From Ceraceosorus guamensis (lineage: Eukaryota; Basidiomycota; Exobasidiomycetes; Ceraceosorales; Ceraceosoraceae): DNA of 64,000 bases. Of this stretch, positions 23,510 through 34,404 are shown piece by piece. The first letter of the stretch is position 1. Each line of letters opens with the position of its first letter. A program made the translations under genes and the position numbers. The stretch spans positions 234,967 through 298,966 of the forward strand of contig NW_020290001.1 of the NCBI RefSeq assembly GCF_003144195.1. The letters run 5' to 3'. Below the pieces are notes generated by a model. It had not been told where the DNA came from and ran no database searches. It saw only the letters and a program-made list of their open reading frames with translations.

Positions 23510-23660
23510 CCTACGGCATCTAGGATTCTCGCGTGGTCCCCCACCGCAATACTGACTAGACCCTACGCAGCAGACGTCCCGTGCGGCTCGCTTCGCTCGC
23601 CGCACTTAACTTAGGAGATCGGACGGGATCCTGTGCTTTGCCAGTGGTATGGCCGTAGAT
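23509..23660 (-). rRNA. 5S rRNA gene with a 34-nt insertion (possibly a pseudogene)
   Basis: On the minus strand the ends pair as helix I (ATCTACGGC with GCCGTAGGT). The interior contains the hallmark 5S blocks: CCATACC, GATCCCGTCCGATCTCC, AAGTTAAG, TAGGGTCTAGTCAGTA, GGTGGGGGACCACGCG and GAATCCTAG. The length is 152 nt; removing 23571-23604 leaves 118 nt, the normal 5S size. Helix III keeps pairing (AGGA with TCCT). A T8 run (23502-23509) forms a Pol III terminator, and TATATATA (23683-23690) lies at -30 to -23. These support a transcribed gene. Against this, helix II pairs poorly as I draw it (ACTGGC against CTGCGT), and the insertion lies next to the internal promoter. It may therefore be a variant 5S, an intron-bearing 5S or a young pseudogene. 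Confidence 0.85.
23571..23604 (-). other. Hairpin insertion inside the 5S rRNA gene
   Basis: The 34 nt lie directly after AAGTTAAG. Together with the preceding G they form a 7-bp stem (GTGCGGC with GCCGCAC) closed by an 11-nt loop that can itself add two G-A and two G-C pairs. The 3' part, ACGGGA, is complementary to TCCCGT in the 5S helix III/loop C region. Confidence 0.75.
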
Positions 23661-23682
23661 GTTATTTAAATAGTGTCACAAG

Positions 23683-23690
23683 TATATATA
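23683..23690 (-). promoter_or_regulatory. Upstream TATA element of the 5S gene
   Basis: TATATATA at -30 to -23 from the 5S start. An upstream TATA near -30 assists Pol III transcription in fission yeast; here its position is the only evidence. Confidence 0.5.
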
Positions 23691-24063
23691 CTTTTATCTT
23701 TTTTCGATCAACTCATCCGCCTTTGCCTAGGAGAGGCCTTCACATGTTTAAGTGCACAGCCAGCCAAGTGAAAGTGAGGGTGTGGTGAGCTGCACATTCT
23801 CGGGCGCACGGTCTTGTTGCAAGGATCTTAATACTACAAGCGTCATGATGCCCTGAATGGGGCTACTGGCGCGAGAGCAGATGTGTGTCTTCCTTCACGA
23901 ATGGCAGACGCACGCACACAGAAGGGACGAGTGCTCCACCCACGGCTTCAAGCCACGACAATGCGAGGTCATTTGAGGCTTGCCCAGCACGTCAAATGTA
24001 TTTCCATGCTGCAAGACGACGATTCCGCCTGTAATTGCACAAAAGACCAACATGACCGAACTT

Positions 24064-26341
24064 CTAAAATACAATCTTTTTGCCCTGAGGTACGGCATCG
24101 GCAGCGATGCCGATCTTTTCTCTTTGCGCGCTGGCAAGAGCCGCGCCTGGCGCCTGACGCCGTTTCGAATGACCCTGAGCAGCTCTCCTCGCTTCTCTCT
24201 CTTCCTTTGTCGGCTTGTGCGCCCTTGCAAGTGGCTGTTCGGGATCAAAAGAGCCGGGAAGGGGGGCAGGCCCAGCAGTTGCAGGTTCTGCACCACCATC
24301 GTAGAGATTTTCAGCGTCCCTCTGAGGCTTGCGACGACTGAAGCCGTGCGGTGCCCTTGCGTGCGGTCTGTGTCCCGCTTCGTGAGCACCGGCAGCATTG
24401 CGGTTCTTGACTGCGCCTCGTCTCACTGCGTCCGCACTGCCGTACTCTAGCTTGATTTCCCGACCATCAAGGTAGCGCATGCGAGGACTGATGAGCGTCG
24501 CTGTGGCGTGAGCGACCGTGTGAAAGTCGACGAAAGCGAAGCTGTGCGCGGGTGCATATCGCGCAGCGTTGTCAGAGCAAGCTCGCCGCGACGAAGAGAC
24601 TCGCAGCGCAACTCACCCTTTGCACTTGTTTGTGCCCTCAAACTCTCCCATACGGATCTTGCGTATGCCTGCTCCTCTGACTTCATTGGGGCGCGCAGGT
24701 TGCTCTCTCTTTCTTTTTCGAGTGTCCTCCTTGGTATGGACACCTTCTGCGTCAGCTCGTGACTCATTCGAGGCGTCGTCATGGTCCGCTTTTGCCTTTG
24801 CGTCATCACTTGCGTCGCCCGCCAGCGACTCCTTTGGGGCGCGCTCCTGCCGAGCCTGGGCTGCTCCCTCCACAAGCTCCCGTAAGCTCGTCTCCGTGGT
24901 GGCAAACGACAGATTGCCCACGAACAGAGTCTCGCAAGGCGCATTCCTCTGCGCTCTGAGAATCTTTTGCGCAGTCTTTGTCAAACCAGTCCTTCCACGG
25001 CTACCGCTTGTTGCTTTCACATTACCATCTCCAGCGTCTCCTTCGGGCTGGGTGGTTGCGAGTGCTACTGCAGAAGGATTCAATGCAGGTCTGCCGGTAT
25101 AGTCGGAGCCAGACTTGATGAGCAATCGCCGACCGTCAAGATGCCCTTCCGAAAGAGCGATTCCCGCTTGCACAATGTCGGCGTCCGGTACATCGGCATA
25201 AGCATAGCTATTGACCAAGCAGTGTTGGAGGGTTAGCAAAGATGAGAAGAATGTACGAGTTGTGCGGCACGCAGACTCGTGTCACTCACCCTTTGTTGTG
25301 TTCCATCTTCTTTTGTCCAGAAGGCATGTGTATGCGCGAAATGCCAGTGATGCCACCTTCCTCCAGCCACTCTTTCAGCCGAGCTTCGGACGTTCGAAAG
25401 CTGAGGTTGCCAATCCAGAGACTAAAGCCGCTTCGTGCTGGCACTTTTGGCTCTGTTGCCACCGGAACAGAGTCTGCACTCCCTCCAGTACCAGCCTTGG
25501 CGGCCGCCTTTTCCAGCTTCCGCCTCTTGCGCTGCTCCTTGTGAGATATAGCTTCCACCTCTGCATCCTCCGCCTCGCCCGGTGCATCGCTCTCAGTGTC
25601 AAGCGCAGAACGCTCGTGCGAATCGCTTACAGCTACGTGTAGATCGTCTGCCGCATCGACGACTATTTGCGCTGCAGATCGAAGAGCATCGCCGGCCTCA
25701 TCTGCGGCACCGGCCTCCTCAAAATCCTGCTCCTCCTCGTCACCATCCATGGCCATTGCGGGAATCTTGATGCTCGCCTTTTTCTCCTTTTTGCTCTTTT
25801 TCGACTTCTTTTCTTTGTCCACATTCGTATCGTCTTTGCCCTTGCTGCCAGACTTGCGTGACTTTTCCGCTCCTATCGACTCTTTGGCGGCATCCATTCC
25901 GGAGGCGCTAGGTGCGGCTTGCTCCTCTTCCTCGGCACCAACCGGTGCTCTCCTCCTTTTGCTTGGCTGAGCGCCAGGTTGTCCCAGCTTGCGCTTGGAG
26001 TCAGAAACAGAGGTCGACACGCTGGACTTGGCCGCATCCGCATCCGGAGCCGCGGCCACATCGTCCGACTGTTTGCCGGATGCTTGCTCCTTGGTCAGAT
26101 GCTTGCCCTCCTTGAGCACGACTACCTGCGCACCATCAAACTCATCCTCATCGGCAGAGGCTGGGCGTTCGTGAGAGCCAGAAGCATCCAAGCCAGCACC
26201 TAGCATGTCGTCAAATTCAGACGTAGAGTGTCGCTGATCTTTGGCGTTGACCTGTTTGTGGAGTTGCTGCAAGAATTTTGGCACTTGACCCGCATTGAAC
26301 TCGAGGTTGCGCGCCGGCAAGGGCTTGTCTTTGGGTGCCAT
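24064..26341 (-). CDS. NOP13: Nucleolar RNA-binding protein, two RRMs
   Basis: Nop13-type nucleolar protein found with pre-60S ribosome precursors. Exons on the minus strand are 26341-25290, 25207-24617 and 24541-24064 (introns 82 and 75 nt), giving 706 aa. The N-terminal 300 residues are acidic/Lys-rich with Ser and KKSKKEKK-like nuclear or nucleolar targeting tracts. RRM1 begins SLWIGNLSFRTSEARL and continues through the GYAYADV and GRRLLIKSGSDYTGRP blocks. RRM2 begins TLFVGNLSFATTETSL, continues IRKIRMGEFEGTNKCKGFAFVDF, and has a long acidic insertion after its first helix. Both introns fall at the same place in the two RRMs, inside the RNP1 strand (NKG|YAYAD and CKG|FAFVD). The start at 26341 has an excellent context (CCACCATGG); an extension of 10 residues is possible. 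Confidence 0.9.
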
Positions 26342-26845
26342 GGTGGGGAGGATGAATGTGGCAGGCGGCAACGTCGCCTTGTTGAGATTCGAAGTGAGGA
26401 GGAGTCCAGAACGCTGTCAGGAAGCGATGCGAGTAGAGGGCTCCTCTCGACTGATCGTGGTCATTGTCGAGGATTTGACGCTTGATTGGAGCGCCTGGTT
26501 GTGCCCTCCTCGTCGGTCTCAGCTGGACCTGCCTGCTGCTGCCCTGCTTGCTGTAGAAACTTCACGCCCGCCAAATCAACTTTTTTCTTGACACAGCCCA
26601 ACGCATCACGTGACAGAAACCTAGCTGCCCTTAGCCGTCAACAAGTCAAACTTGTTGACATTCTGGTCTGGCTTGGCTCAACTCCCATGAAGGACTTCCA
26701 CTTCCAACCACAATTGCTCAAATCTGACGCTGCCGTCGATGCCAGCGACATTTTCCCGAGCCCAAATGGTCCAACATTGATTGTCGTTTGAGCCAACCAA
26801 CGCGCCAACACAGACCATCTGCCCACCTCGTCGTATCGATCCGTA
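26342..26845. promoter_or_regulatory. Shared divergent promoter, NOP13/MOG1
   Basis: 504 bp between two divergent start codons with no other gene. It must hold both promoters and leaders. I see no clear TATA box in either direction. Confidence 0.5.
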
Positions 26846-27800
26846 ATGGCCAGCCTGCCTCCCGCCAGCACTTCTACAGAGCACTACGCCGCTCGCGATC
26901 TTTTCGGAGGAGCAATCAAGGTGGATGTACCATTCTCATTCCTAGACGTGAGGTGAGCATCGCCTGTTCACCTTTCAAAGCCTCTCGAAGTTCGAGCGAG
27001 CCTCCTCTGACTGTCCTGCGCGCACCCTTCCTTGATGCCCTCGCTGCTTTCCCACCCCGGCACCAGTGATGTTCGACAAGTGCCAGATACTCAAGAGGTG
27101 CACGTGTCGAGGGACAAGGACGACATCAGCTTGATTGTAGAGATATTGCAGGTCGTGGATGTCGCTGCGCAGCAAGCTGGCCGCAGTGAGTTGGAAAGTG
27201 CCGTGAGGTGAGTCGATTTGCTGGAAGTCTCAGGGCGCAGATGGCGCATGGTGTGCTTCGAGTAGAAGATTGCACGGATCTAGGAAACATCCAGGCAACC
27301 TCGACTGATCGCGCACAAGTATCAGCCCTGCTGACGTGACGACGGACTTTCGCGGGTTGTGCAGGTATCACTTTGACTCGATAGCGCACGATGGTGGGGC
27401 AGCAAGCTCCTCTGTCAAGCACGTTTGGACGACATCGCCGTCACCAGCGACAAGTGTCTCACAGCCAAGCACGCCTTGCGCAGTACTTCTCATGGGTGAA
27501 CAGAGCGTGGTGAAGTACGGAGAACGTTTCGGGCATTCGGCTCAGGATAGGATACGGGTTTGGGTGGCGCTATATAGGCTCAGACCGGCGCGCAACATTG
27601 ACTTGGTGCTCAGCGTGAATGAGCCCCTTGCTCAAGCTGTGGCCGACAACGACAACGAGCAGGAGGATCTGCGAGCAGAGAGAGCAGGCGAAAGGGTCGA
27701 ACAGGTCAAAGATGAAGCTGCGGAGAGCCGGGCCAGAGGGATCTTTGAAAGGGCAGCTGGAACGCTCCGCATACATGACTGGGACCTCTTTGCGGAATGA
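26846..27800 (+). CDS. MOG1: Ran-binding nuclear import factor Mog1
   Basis: Small protein that binds Ran/Gsp1 and promotes nucleotide release in nuclear transport. Exons 26846-26952, 27067-27207 and 27365-27800 give 227 aa, similar to yeast Mog1. Diagnostic blocks are DLFGGAIKVDVPFSFLDVSDVRQVPDTQEV near the N-terminus (with the conserved RQVPDxQEV), a central acidic IVEILQ segment, and VALYRLRPARNIDLVLSVNEP, the Mog1 C-terminal strand block. A charged Glu/Arg-rich extension of about 50 residues (EDLRAERAGERVEQVKDEA) precedes the end and is longer than in yeast. Introns interrupt codons for Ser36 and Arg83. Confidence 0.88.
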
Positions 27801-28066
27801 AATGCGCTCACACATGATCGATACTGGCACTCGAGTGAAATTGTCGCGATGTGCGCGTGTGCAGCTCAAGCCTCTCTGTGCGGTGTCTGACGCAGTGTGC
27901 AATGAAGTCGTACTCGTCCGATGAACGCGTCAATGGGAGGTGAACATTGCCCTATGGCGACAGACACGCTTGAGTGTAAGTGCACATCGGGATTCGCTGA
28001 TGGATCGAGCTATGGCATTGCACCGCTGTGCGGTTTCAAAGGTGCGCGATGGGAGCGCATTCAAGC

Positions 28067-28860
28067 TTAGTTCTCCTCAATGGCGCAGATGGCATCCACC
28101 TTGGCAGCGCTGGGAGAGTTGGGGTCCCAAACGTGTCCGAGCCAGCCTTTGGCCAAGTTGCGAGCGAGCCTGAAAGAGGTGAATTGAAAAAAGTCAGGCA
28201 TTGCGTGGGCTGGAGCCCCATGCAGAGCAACGAGCGTGGCAGCACTCACTCGAGACCAACGACGCGCTGACCGAAACACAAGACTTGAGCGTTGTTCGAG
28301 AGCACAGAGCGCTCGACAGAGAAGGGGTCGTGAGCAGTAACGGCGCGGACACCCTTTACTTTGTTGGCAGAGATGGCGACGCCGAGACCAGTGCCGCAAA
28401 CAAGCAGAGCGCGGTCAACCTCGCCAGAGGCGACCTTTTGCGCAGCCAGCTTGGCAACGTTGGGGTAGGCTGCCGGGCAAGACAAGGAGGCGGGCGTTGC
28501 AGGTCAGCAGACATCAGAGCATGCGCATGTAAGGGCAGCATGCTCACCAGTCTTGTCAGTGGAGCTGTTCACACCGACATCGACGATGTTCTTCACGCGA
28601 GGGTCCTTCTTGAAATCGGCAATGATTGCGTCCTTGTATTGACTGTAATGAGCAACAGTCAGCAAACCTGGCGCACACGCATCGAAACACACTCTCGCCT
28701 ACTCACACGCCAGCCTCTGCGAAGCGTCGAGCGAATTGCGACCTTTCGAGTAAGCAAAGATTCTTTGCGCTGAAAAGGGATGGGGGGCATTCTACATGCA
28801 CGCTCCTTGGAGCGACTCACCATCGGCGGCAAAAGCAATGTTCCAAGATGGTGCAGACAT
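28067..28860 (-). CDS. rpiB: RpiB/LacAB-family sugar-phosphate isomerase
   Basis: Probable ribose-5-phosphate isomerase B or a related sugar-phosphate isomerase, 155 aa, a normal family length. Minus-strand exons are 28860-28821, 28716-28707, 28642-28548, 28469-28250 and 28169-28067. Motifs are IAFAADEAGVQYKDAI at the N-terminus (substrate Asp), NPRV-like [12 protein letters not shown], and the catalytic block [19 protein letters not shown] with the active-site Cys, ending in [13 protein letters not shown] and a C-terminal helix. The second exon is only 10 nt: it encodes the Glu-Ala-Gly of AADEAG, and without it the family motif is broken. RpiB is typical of bacteria and scattered in fungi, alongside the unrelated RpiA. 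No pathway partners lie nearby. Confidence 0.88.
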
Positions 28861-29870
28861 TTTGTGAGAGTGTATGACTGGCAGTCTTCTATGATGTGTC
28901 GTTGATTCCTGGTAGTGAAGATTATGAGTGACGAACGCAAAGCTCACTCGCTGGCGATTGTTGAGATCAGATGCAACGCACAAATGAACTTCACTCACGA
29001 CTCACAGAACTTCGACGCACATCGCAAGCACCAGCAGCAGCAGCGAGCACCACGTCGGCGTCCTTTGACATTTACGTTCTGCGTTAGACGATCCGATCGC
29101 GCACGGCAGCTCTCCACGGGCGCCATGCACCTCGCAGCTGCGCATTGAATTCCCCGCCGTGACACGCTCGCTTAAAGTCCGCGCGTGCGCACGCGGCGCT
29201 GCAAACTTACGACGTGATGTGGAGGCGAAATCCTGCAATCACGAATCAAGAATGGCACCGAATGCGCTGCAGCAGTCAGACTCAACAAACACTCGTGACT
29301 GCATGGACGCCTGCGACCGCTTTTGGGTCGCTATATGCACATCTTGCAGTGTGAGCATATAAGTCTTGAGTGATCAAGTGGTCACGAGTCACGAGCGAGT
29401 ACGAGGGTGTATTCACGTGATTGAGCCTGTTGGCCCAGCGCAAGTAGGCACGCACGCACGTGGCTGATTCTGGAGCACCCTGCGCGCAGGCTCACTCAAA
29501 TCAATGTGTCCCCCGATTGACCTGACCACGACAGCAAAAGACGCAAGATACAAACGCTGCACAAGCAGAGTGAAGCACGACTTTATGTGCACCTTGGGCC
29601 ATACAGAGGAGCGCTGATCCGATGCGAAGCAATTGAGTCACAATGGATCGGCCTTACGCGAGGTCTGAGGCTATGCGCCAAACACATTGTCACGGACCCC
29701 TGCACACCAACTGGGAGCGTTTTGTGATAGACAGCAGTAGTGGTACGAGCAGCCTTTCGACCCAGAACATGCCATTTCTGCTTCTTGTCTCCGTGTAAAT
29801 TTATGTCGCACTCCCCGCTTCTCCCACCTCCCGCGCATCTCTTCTGGCTCTGATCGAGCGACCTGGATGA
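28861..29870. other. Intergenic, about 1 kb
   Basis: No supported gene. It contains the RpiB promoter and probably the 3' UTR of the hydrolase gene, plus a cluster of the TCACGA/TCGTGA motif (28994, 29237 and 29381-29395). Confidence 0.4.
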
Positions 29871-31949
29871 TTACTGTTGAGCGGCGGCTGCCCTAGCTTG
29901 CACTCGCTCAAAGAACTCGCTGACCTTCCTTTCAACACCGCGCCTGTCGCCAGTCTTTGACTCCAGAATAGTGATGATCTCCGACGGCTCGAGCTGAGTG
30001 GCACCCGCTGCTGGATGCGCTCCTTGAATCAGAGCGGCAACTTCGGCCTCAGATGGAAGGGCGTACTGATTGTGCGCCGGCTCCCAAGCCAGAGGACCGA
30101 CGCCTCGGATTTTGGCCTCGTGCGCAGCTCGGTCCTTCTCGGATGGGAAAGTCTTGGGCTGTGGCAGCCCGCTCAAGAAAGGCACGTCGATCTTGAGTCC
30201 GGCCTTTCTTGCTTGCGCCTCGTTTCCAAAAAAGAGGTCATTGACGTGCTCATCCTTCACACTCTCAAGATCCGAAGGATCCCAAGCTGCTCTTCCTTCG
30301 CGACGTTTGCCCGTGTTCGGATCTTTCGTGAGGACGTGAGTGACCCCGGTGTGGAAATCACGACCGGCAGACAGGTCGCAGAATGCAGTAGCGAGTCGCA
30401 TGTCGAAACGAAAGGCCTCGGCGATGTCTAGACGGCGTGCGGCAGTGATCGCCTTGAGGGAGACCTTGATGCTCCGCGGTGACTTGGACTGCAACGTCTC
30501 GAGCGTCTTCTGAGCCCATTGAGCTACTGCGCCGGACACCGACGTCACGCCAAGGCCGATGAGCTGTTTCGCCGTTTGAGTGTCGTCCGAGCCATTCGAA
30601 AGCTCTGCCAGTGCTGCGAAGATTTGCTCAGCCTTCTCGAGGCCGAAGACGTGATCAAGGGCAACGCGTCTAGCGCCAACGAGGGGCGTGTCAGCAAAAA
30701 TTTGAGGACCCTTCTCGTTGTCCGAGGCGGCGAACGGATCGACAGTGTACTCTGTCAATGCACGCGCGACCTGTTCAGTGGTGGCATTGATGGGGAGAGT
30801 GCGCAGCCGGTCCAGCGCTTCAGATAGGAGGCGTTTTGGAATGAAGTGCGTCGCCAGTCCAGCCAGACTGCGAGCATCGAGCTTGTCAGTAGGGCGTGAT
30901 GGCCGGTCAGCGTATCAACAATGGCACTCACTATGCTTCCTCGCCAGATATTTGGGTGCCAGTCGTGCCGAGGTAGTAGCCGACGCGACCGTCCAGTCGA
31001 GAAAGTACCCTTGTCACACCCACATCCGGCCAGTACCCAATGCCAGTCTCGGGCATGGCAAATCGTGTGTTTTCCGTGGCAATGCGAATGGGTGCGTGAA
31101 CCGAGAGACCAACTCCGCCTCCCACTACAAGGCGCCCGTAGAAGAACGAGCGATGAGTCAATACGCATACAGAGCTCGTCTACGTGCACACACTCACTGG
31201 TGATGCCGTCCATGACGGACACGAAAGTCTTGTTGGTGCGCTTTTGCAGCGTAGCAATAGCAAAGTCGACCTCGAACTCGGCTTTGAAGAACGTGAGCGC
31301 TTGAGCCCGCACGTTGGGGTCCTGCGAAGCCGCAGCTTCGACGACGCTCTTGACGTCTCCACCAGAGCAGAGACCCCGGCCTACCCCGCGCAGCAAGATG
31401 ATCGGCGCATCCGTCTTGGAGATGGTCTGGGAATTCCATGCTCGTCAGCATGTGGCGCTTGGCAATGATGTAGACAAGGTAACTTACGTGCAGAGCCTCG
31501 CCAATCAGCGTGACCATGTCAAGGTCGAGGGCGTTGAGCGCTTTCGGCCGGTTGAGGACGATGGTCCGAAGCGGGCCTTCGCTTAGTTGCTGTACTTTCG
31601 GCTCCTTCCCCGATTCCCCGCCTCCAGTTCTGCTCGCTGTAGCGGCCTGCTTTGCCACAGCAGCGCCGGCTGAGCTCGGGTGGGAAGAGGAGGAGGCGCT
31701 CCTTCCCCTCCCACCAGGGGCGCCAAAGGCTTGCATAGCTGGCGGACCTCGCGGGTTGCCGGAGAGGTGCGAAGAGATCTGGGAGAGCCTTCGAGACATG
31801 TGTGGCGTCGATGTGCTGATCAGTTTGAGATTGGCGTGGCGAGCCGCGGATGATGCTTGGACCCGAGCCGAGAGGAGGGTGTTGCAGTGACGTTGCAGGG
31901 CCGGTCGTGCGAGACGTGCGAAGGATGGTTGTCCAGCCTGTGCGAACAT
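29871..31949 (-). CDS. EHD3: 3-hydroxyisobutyryl-CoA hydrolase, mitochondrial
   Basis: Valine-catabolism enzyme that hydrolyses 3-hydroxyisobutyryl-CoA in mitochondria; crotonase superfamily. Minus-strand exons 31949-31488, 31426-31198, 31124-30932 and 30867-29871 encode 626 aa. The N-terminus (MFAQAGQPSFARLARPALQR) is Arg/Ala-rich and lacks acids, as expected for a matrix targeting signal, and a Ser/Gly/Pro-rich linker follows. Crotonase-fold motifs are LNRPKALNALDLDMV, GRGLCSGGDVK (oxyanion hole), DGITMGGGVGLS, FAMPETGIGYWPDVG (catalytic Glu and Asp typical of HIBCH) and EEAYLAGLATHF. A long C-terminal domain with FNxRLAxAF-like and HDFxxGV-like blocks (FRFDMRLATAF, DFHTGVTHVL) matches HIBCH rather than enoyl-CoA hydratase. 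It is about 100 residues longer than typical, mainly at the N-terminus. Confidence 0.93.
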
Positions 31950-32607
31950 GGCCTTGCCAAATGTCCGCTCTCAATCAGGCACCAGTAAAGGCAAGCTGAG
32001 CAGGACAAAAAGGGGCTCGGCAGGTAGGCTGATTGGTCAAGCTTGCGTGAAGTCTGTGAATGCAGTCACAGTGTGGGCAAGTTGAACGATGGTGCTACGA
32101 CTCAATACCCAGCGTCACGTCAAGCCACGATCCGTGAGTTGGTCGCAAGTGATCATCGCTAAGCGGCAGAGGCTCCGTCGCGAGCAAAACGAAATTCCCG
32201 CCAAGTGGAGCGCGACGTCCTGGCGGTTCGAGAACAATTTGCTTTTCTCTTTTCGTCGGGTGCGTGCATTCAGCCTTTCGAAGGCGCGCGCAGTGGATGA
32301 CACGACCCAGGTGCGTGATTCACGATTGTTCACGGCTCACACGCGGTGTGCGGCTGCATATGAAGCAAAACACCGATTCGGTCCCTCCGCAATCGAGACA
32401 CAACATCATCCCCACTACGACGCGCTCATCACAAAAGCCGTGATATATCGTGGATCGAAACAAGACATTCGTGATTTTGTTGCGAGGATTGCAGAAGAGA
32501 TCAGGTGCATCTATAAACACATCGTTACGGTGACGTGGGAAGACTGCGAGCGTGAGGAAGCGCGAGAAGCATCGAGGGGGTGATGGAGCGTGGCGGGAGC
32601 GAGTGGA
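31950..32607. other. Intergenic, hydrolase promoter and transporter 3' region
   Basis: Both flanking genes are on the minus strand, so this carries the hydrolase promoter and the transporter 3' UTR. A plus-strand frame (32089-32583) has no recognisable motif and overlaps motif-rich intergenic sequence (for example CGTGATTCACGATTG near 32314), so it is not called. Confidence 0.4.
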
Positions 32608-34404
32608 TCAATGAGCATCTCCAAGAGGCACAAATGCGAAGGGGAAGATGGCAGCAGTGTTGAAGATTCCGGCGATCCAGAACTTCTTGCCGAGAGTTCT
32701 GGTGGGCTTGGTGCCTGGGTGGAACTTGAAGATGAGAGTGTAGAAGATACCACCAATGGCACCGAAGGCACCGACTGCGCCTGCCACCGTACCGCTGTTC
32801 TTTGGTCGGATGTGAGGGTAGACGGCGTAGGCTGCTCCATTGGCTGCGAAACCGGTGGTAGCAATGCCGACAATGAAGCCCAGCACGCCGCCAAGAGTTG
32901 GGGGTGCGCCTTGGTCGACGTAGAAGCCAAGTCCAATCATGAGTACACCTTGCATGATATTCATGGCGATGAGGAACACTACCTTGGCGCGCACACCAAG
33001 GCCGCGAGGACGGAAGCGGTTGTAGAGAATGTCGCAAAGGATGCCACCGAGAGGACGAGCGTACAAGTTGAGCAGGCCGTAAGTTGAGGCTGCGTAGGCG
33101 GCATCGGCAACGGAAAAGCTAGGACCAGCAAACAGCCCGTAGATCAGCTGAGGCAGAGCAGCATCCATGGCCGTCTCGAGACCAAAGGTGATGCAGTAGC
33201 TGAGCGCGACCATCCAAACTCGTAGGTCAAGGGCAATATCCAGGGCAGCGCGAGCAGTGAGAGGTTCAGATTGAGCTGCGTCATTCTTGTCGAACTGCTC
33301 TCCTGTCTCGTGGAAGTCCGACGTCTTCGCGGGAGCGTGGCGGGTGACGACCTTCTCGCTGCCCTGCTCTTGAGCACCTTCGCGCATGCGCTCCTGCTCA
33401 CGGATCTCTCTCGGATCCAGTTGAACATCTTGACCAGCAGCGACAGCCATGGCGGTACCTGGGAGTTGATGACGCTGCCACCACTTGCCGGCTGGGTGGT
33501 CGCGACCTAACAGCATCAGCACAGCAGCGACGACGAGGAGCAAAGGCACGGGCAGTGCCAAGAAGGCGATACGCCAAGCGAGGTGGGTGCTGAGGCCAGC
33601 GCGGTGCAAGCCTTCAAAGGTGTTGATCATCAATACAGGGCTCAGACCGCCGCCGAGGTTGCCCCAGCCGCCCGAGAAAGCGTTGGCGGTTCCCACGATG
33701 GTCTTGTCGAAGAAGGCGGTGGTCCAAGCTTGAGTGGGCACGAAAGTTCCTCCGAGAATCGACTAGCAATATGAGGTAGCCGACGTCAGAATCTGGTCGC
33801 AAGTGCACGCCGACACTTTCGTACTCACGATGAAGAAACGAATGGTCTCAAGCCCACCGAGGTTGCTGATGGTCGGGACGAGAGCCGAGGGAATGGCACC
33901 TACGACCAAAAGAGTAGCAAGGACTTTGCGAGGTCCCCACTTGTCCACGGCAGGTCCAACGAGGAACCGGACGACGGCAGTACCGGCAAGAGAGCACAGG
34001 TTGCTGTTTGCAACTTGGTCTGCTGTGAGTCTCAGGTCGACTCTGACGGCTTCTGTCATCAAGGCTGCGAAAGCGAACCAGCAGATGAAGGCGGTGAAGA
34101 ATCCCAGTGTGGCGAGCCAGAAGGCAGTAGAGTAGGGGTCCCAGAACCGGAAAATGGGGAATGTGTAACTTTTACCGTTGACGGGGTTCACCACTGCAGG
34201 CTCCCACAGAGAGGCCCATCTGAACTTGAGCTGTCCTGCTCGGGCTTGCCTCTGCGTCTCGGACACATACGCCTCCGTGGTAGCCACACCACCTGCGGAC
34301 ATGGGGACGATGGCGTCCTCTTGAGCTGTGCCGCGCTTCTCATCGTGGGTGGACGAAGGTGTGGAGGATGAGCCCTCTCGGGGAGAGTATTGAGGCGCAC
34401 TCAT
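32608..34404 (-). CDS. nrt2: High-affinity nitrate transporter (NNP/NRT2 family, MFS)
   Basis: Plasma-membrane proton-coupled nitrate/nitrite importer. Minus-strand exons 34404-33829 and 33762-32608 (66-nt intron) encode 576 aa. The cytoplasmic N-terminus is followed by 12 predicted membrane segments. MFS motif A is present (RFLVGPAVDKWGPRKV after TM2). The nitrate signature GGWGNLGGG follows TM4-5, and a second glycine-rich block occurs in TM11 (GTVAGAVGAFGAIGGI). A hydrophilic loop of about 90 residues separates TM6 and TM7, as is usual for fungal NrtA/Crn proteins. Unlike the nrt-nar-nir clusters of many fungi, no reductase gene adjoins it. GATA cores at 34544 and 34602 and a CCAAT at about 34660 in the upstream region could serve nitrogen control but are too short to be decisive. 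Confidence 0.93.

Noticed and set aside
32089-32583. 164-codon plus-strand frame between the hydrolase and nitrate transporter genes
   Set aside because: No recognisable domain; it overlaps intergenic motif repeats and the upstream region of the hydrolase gene.
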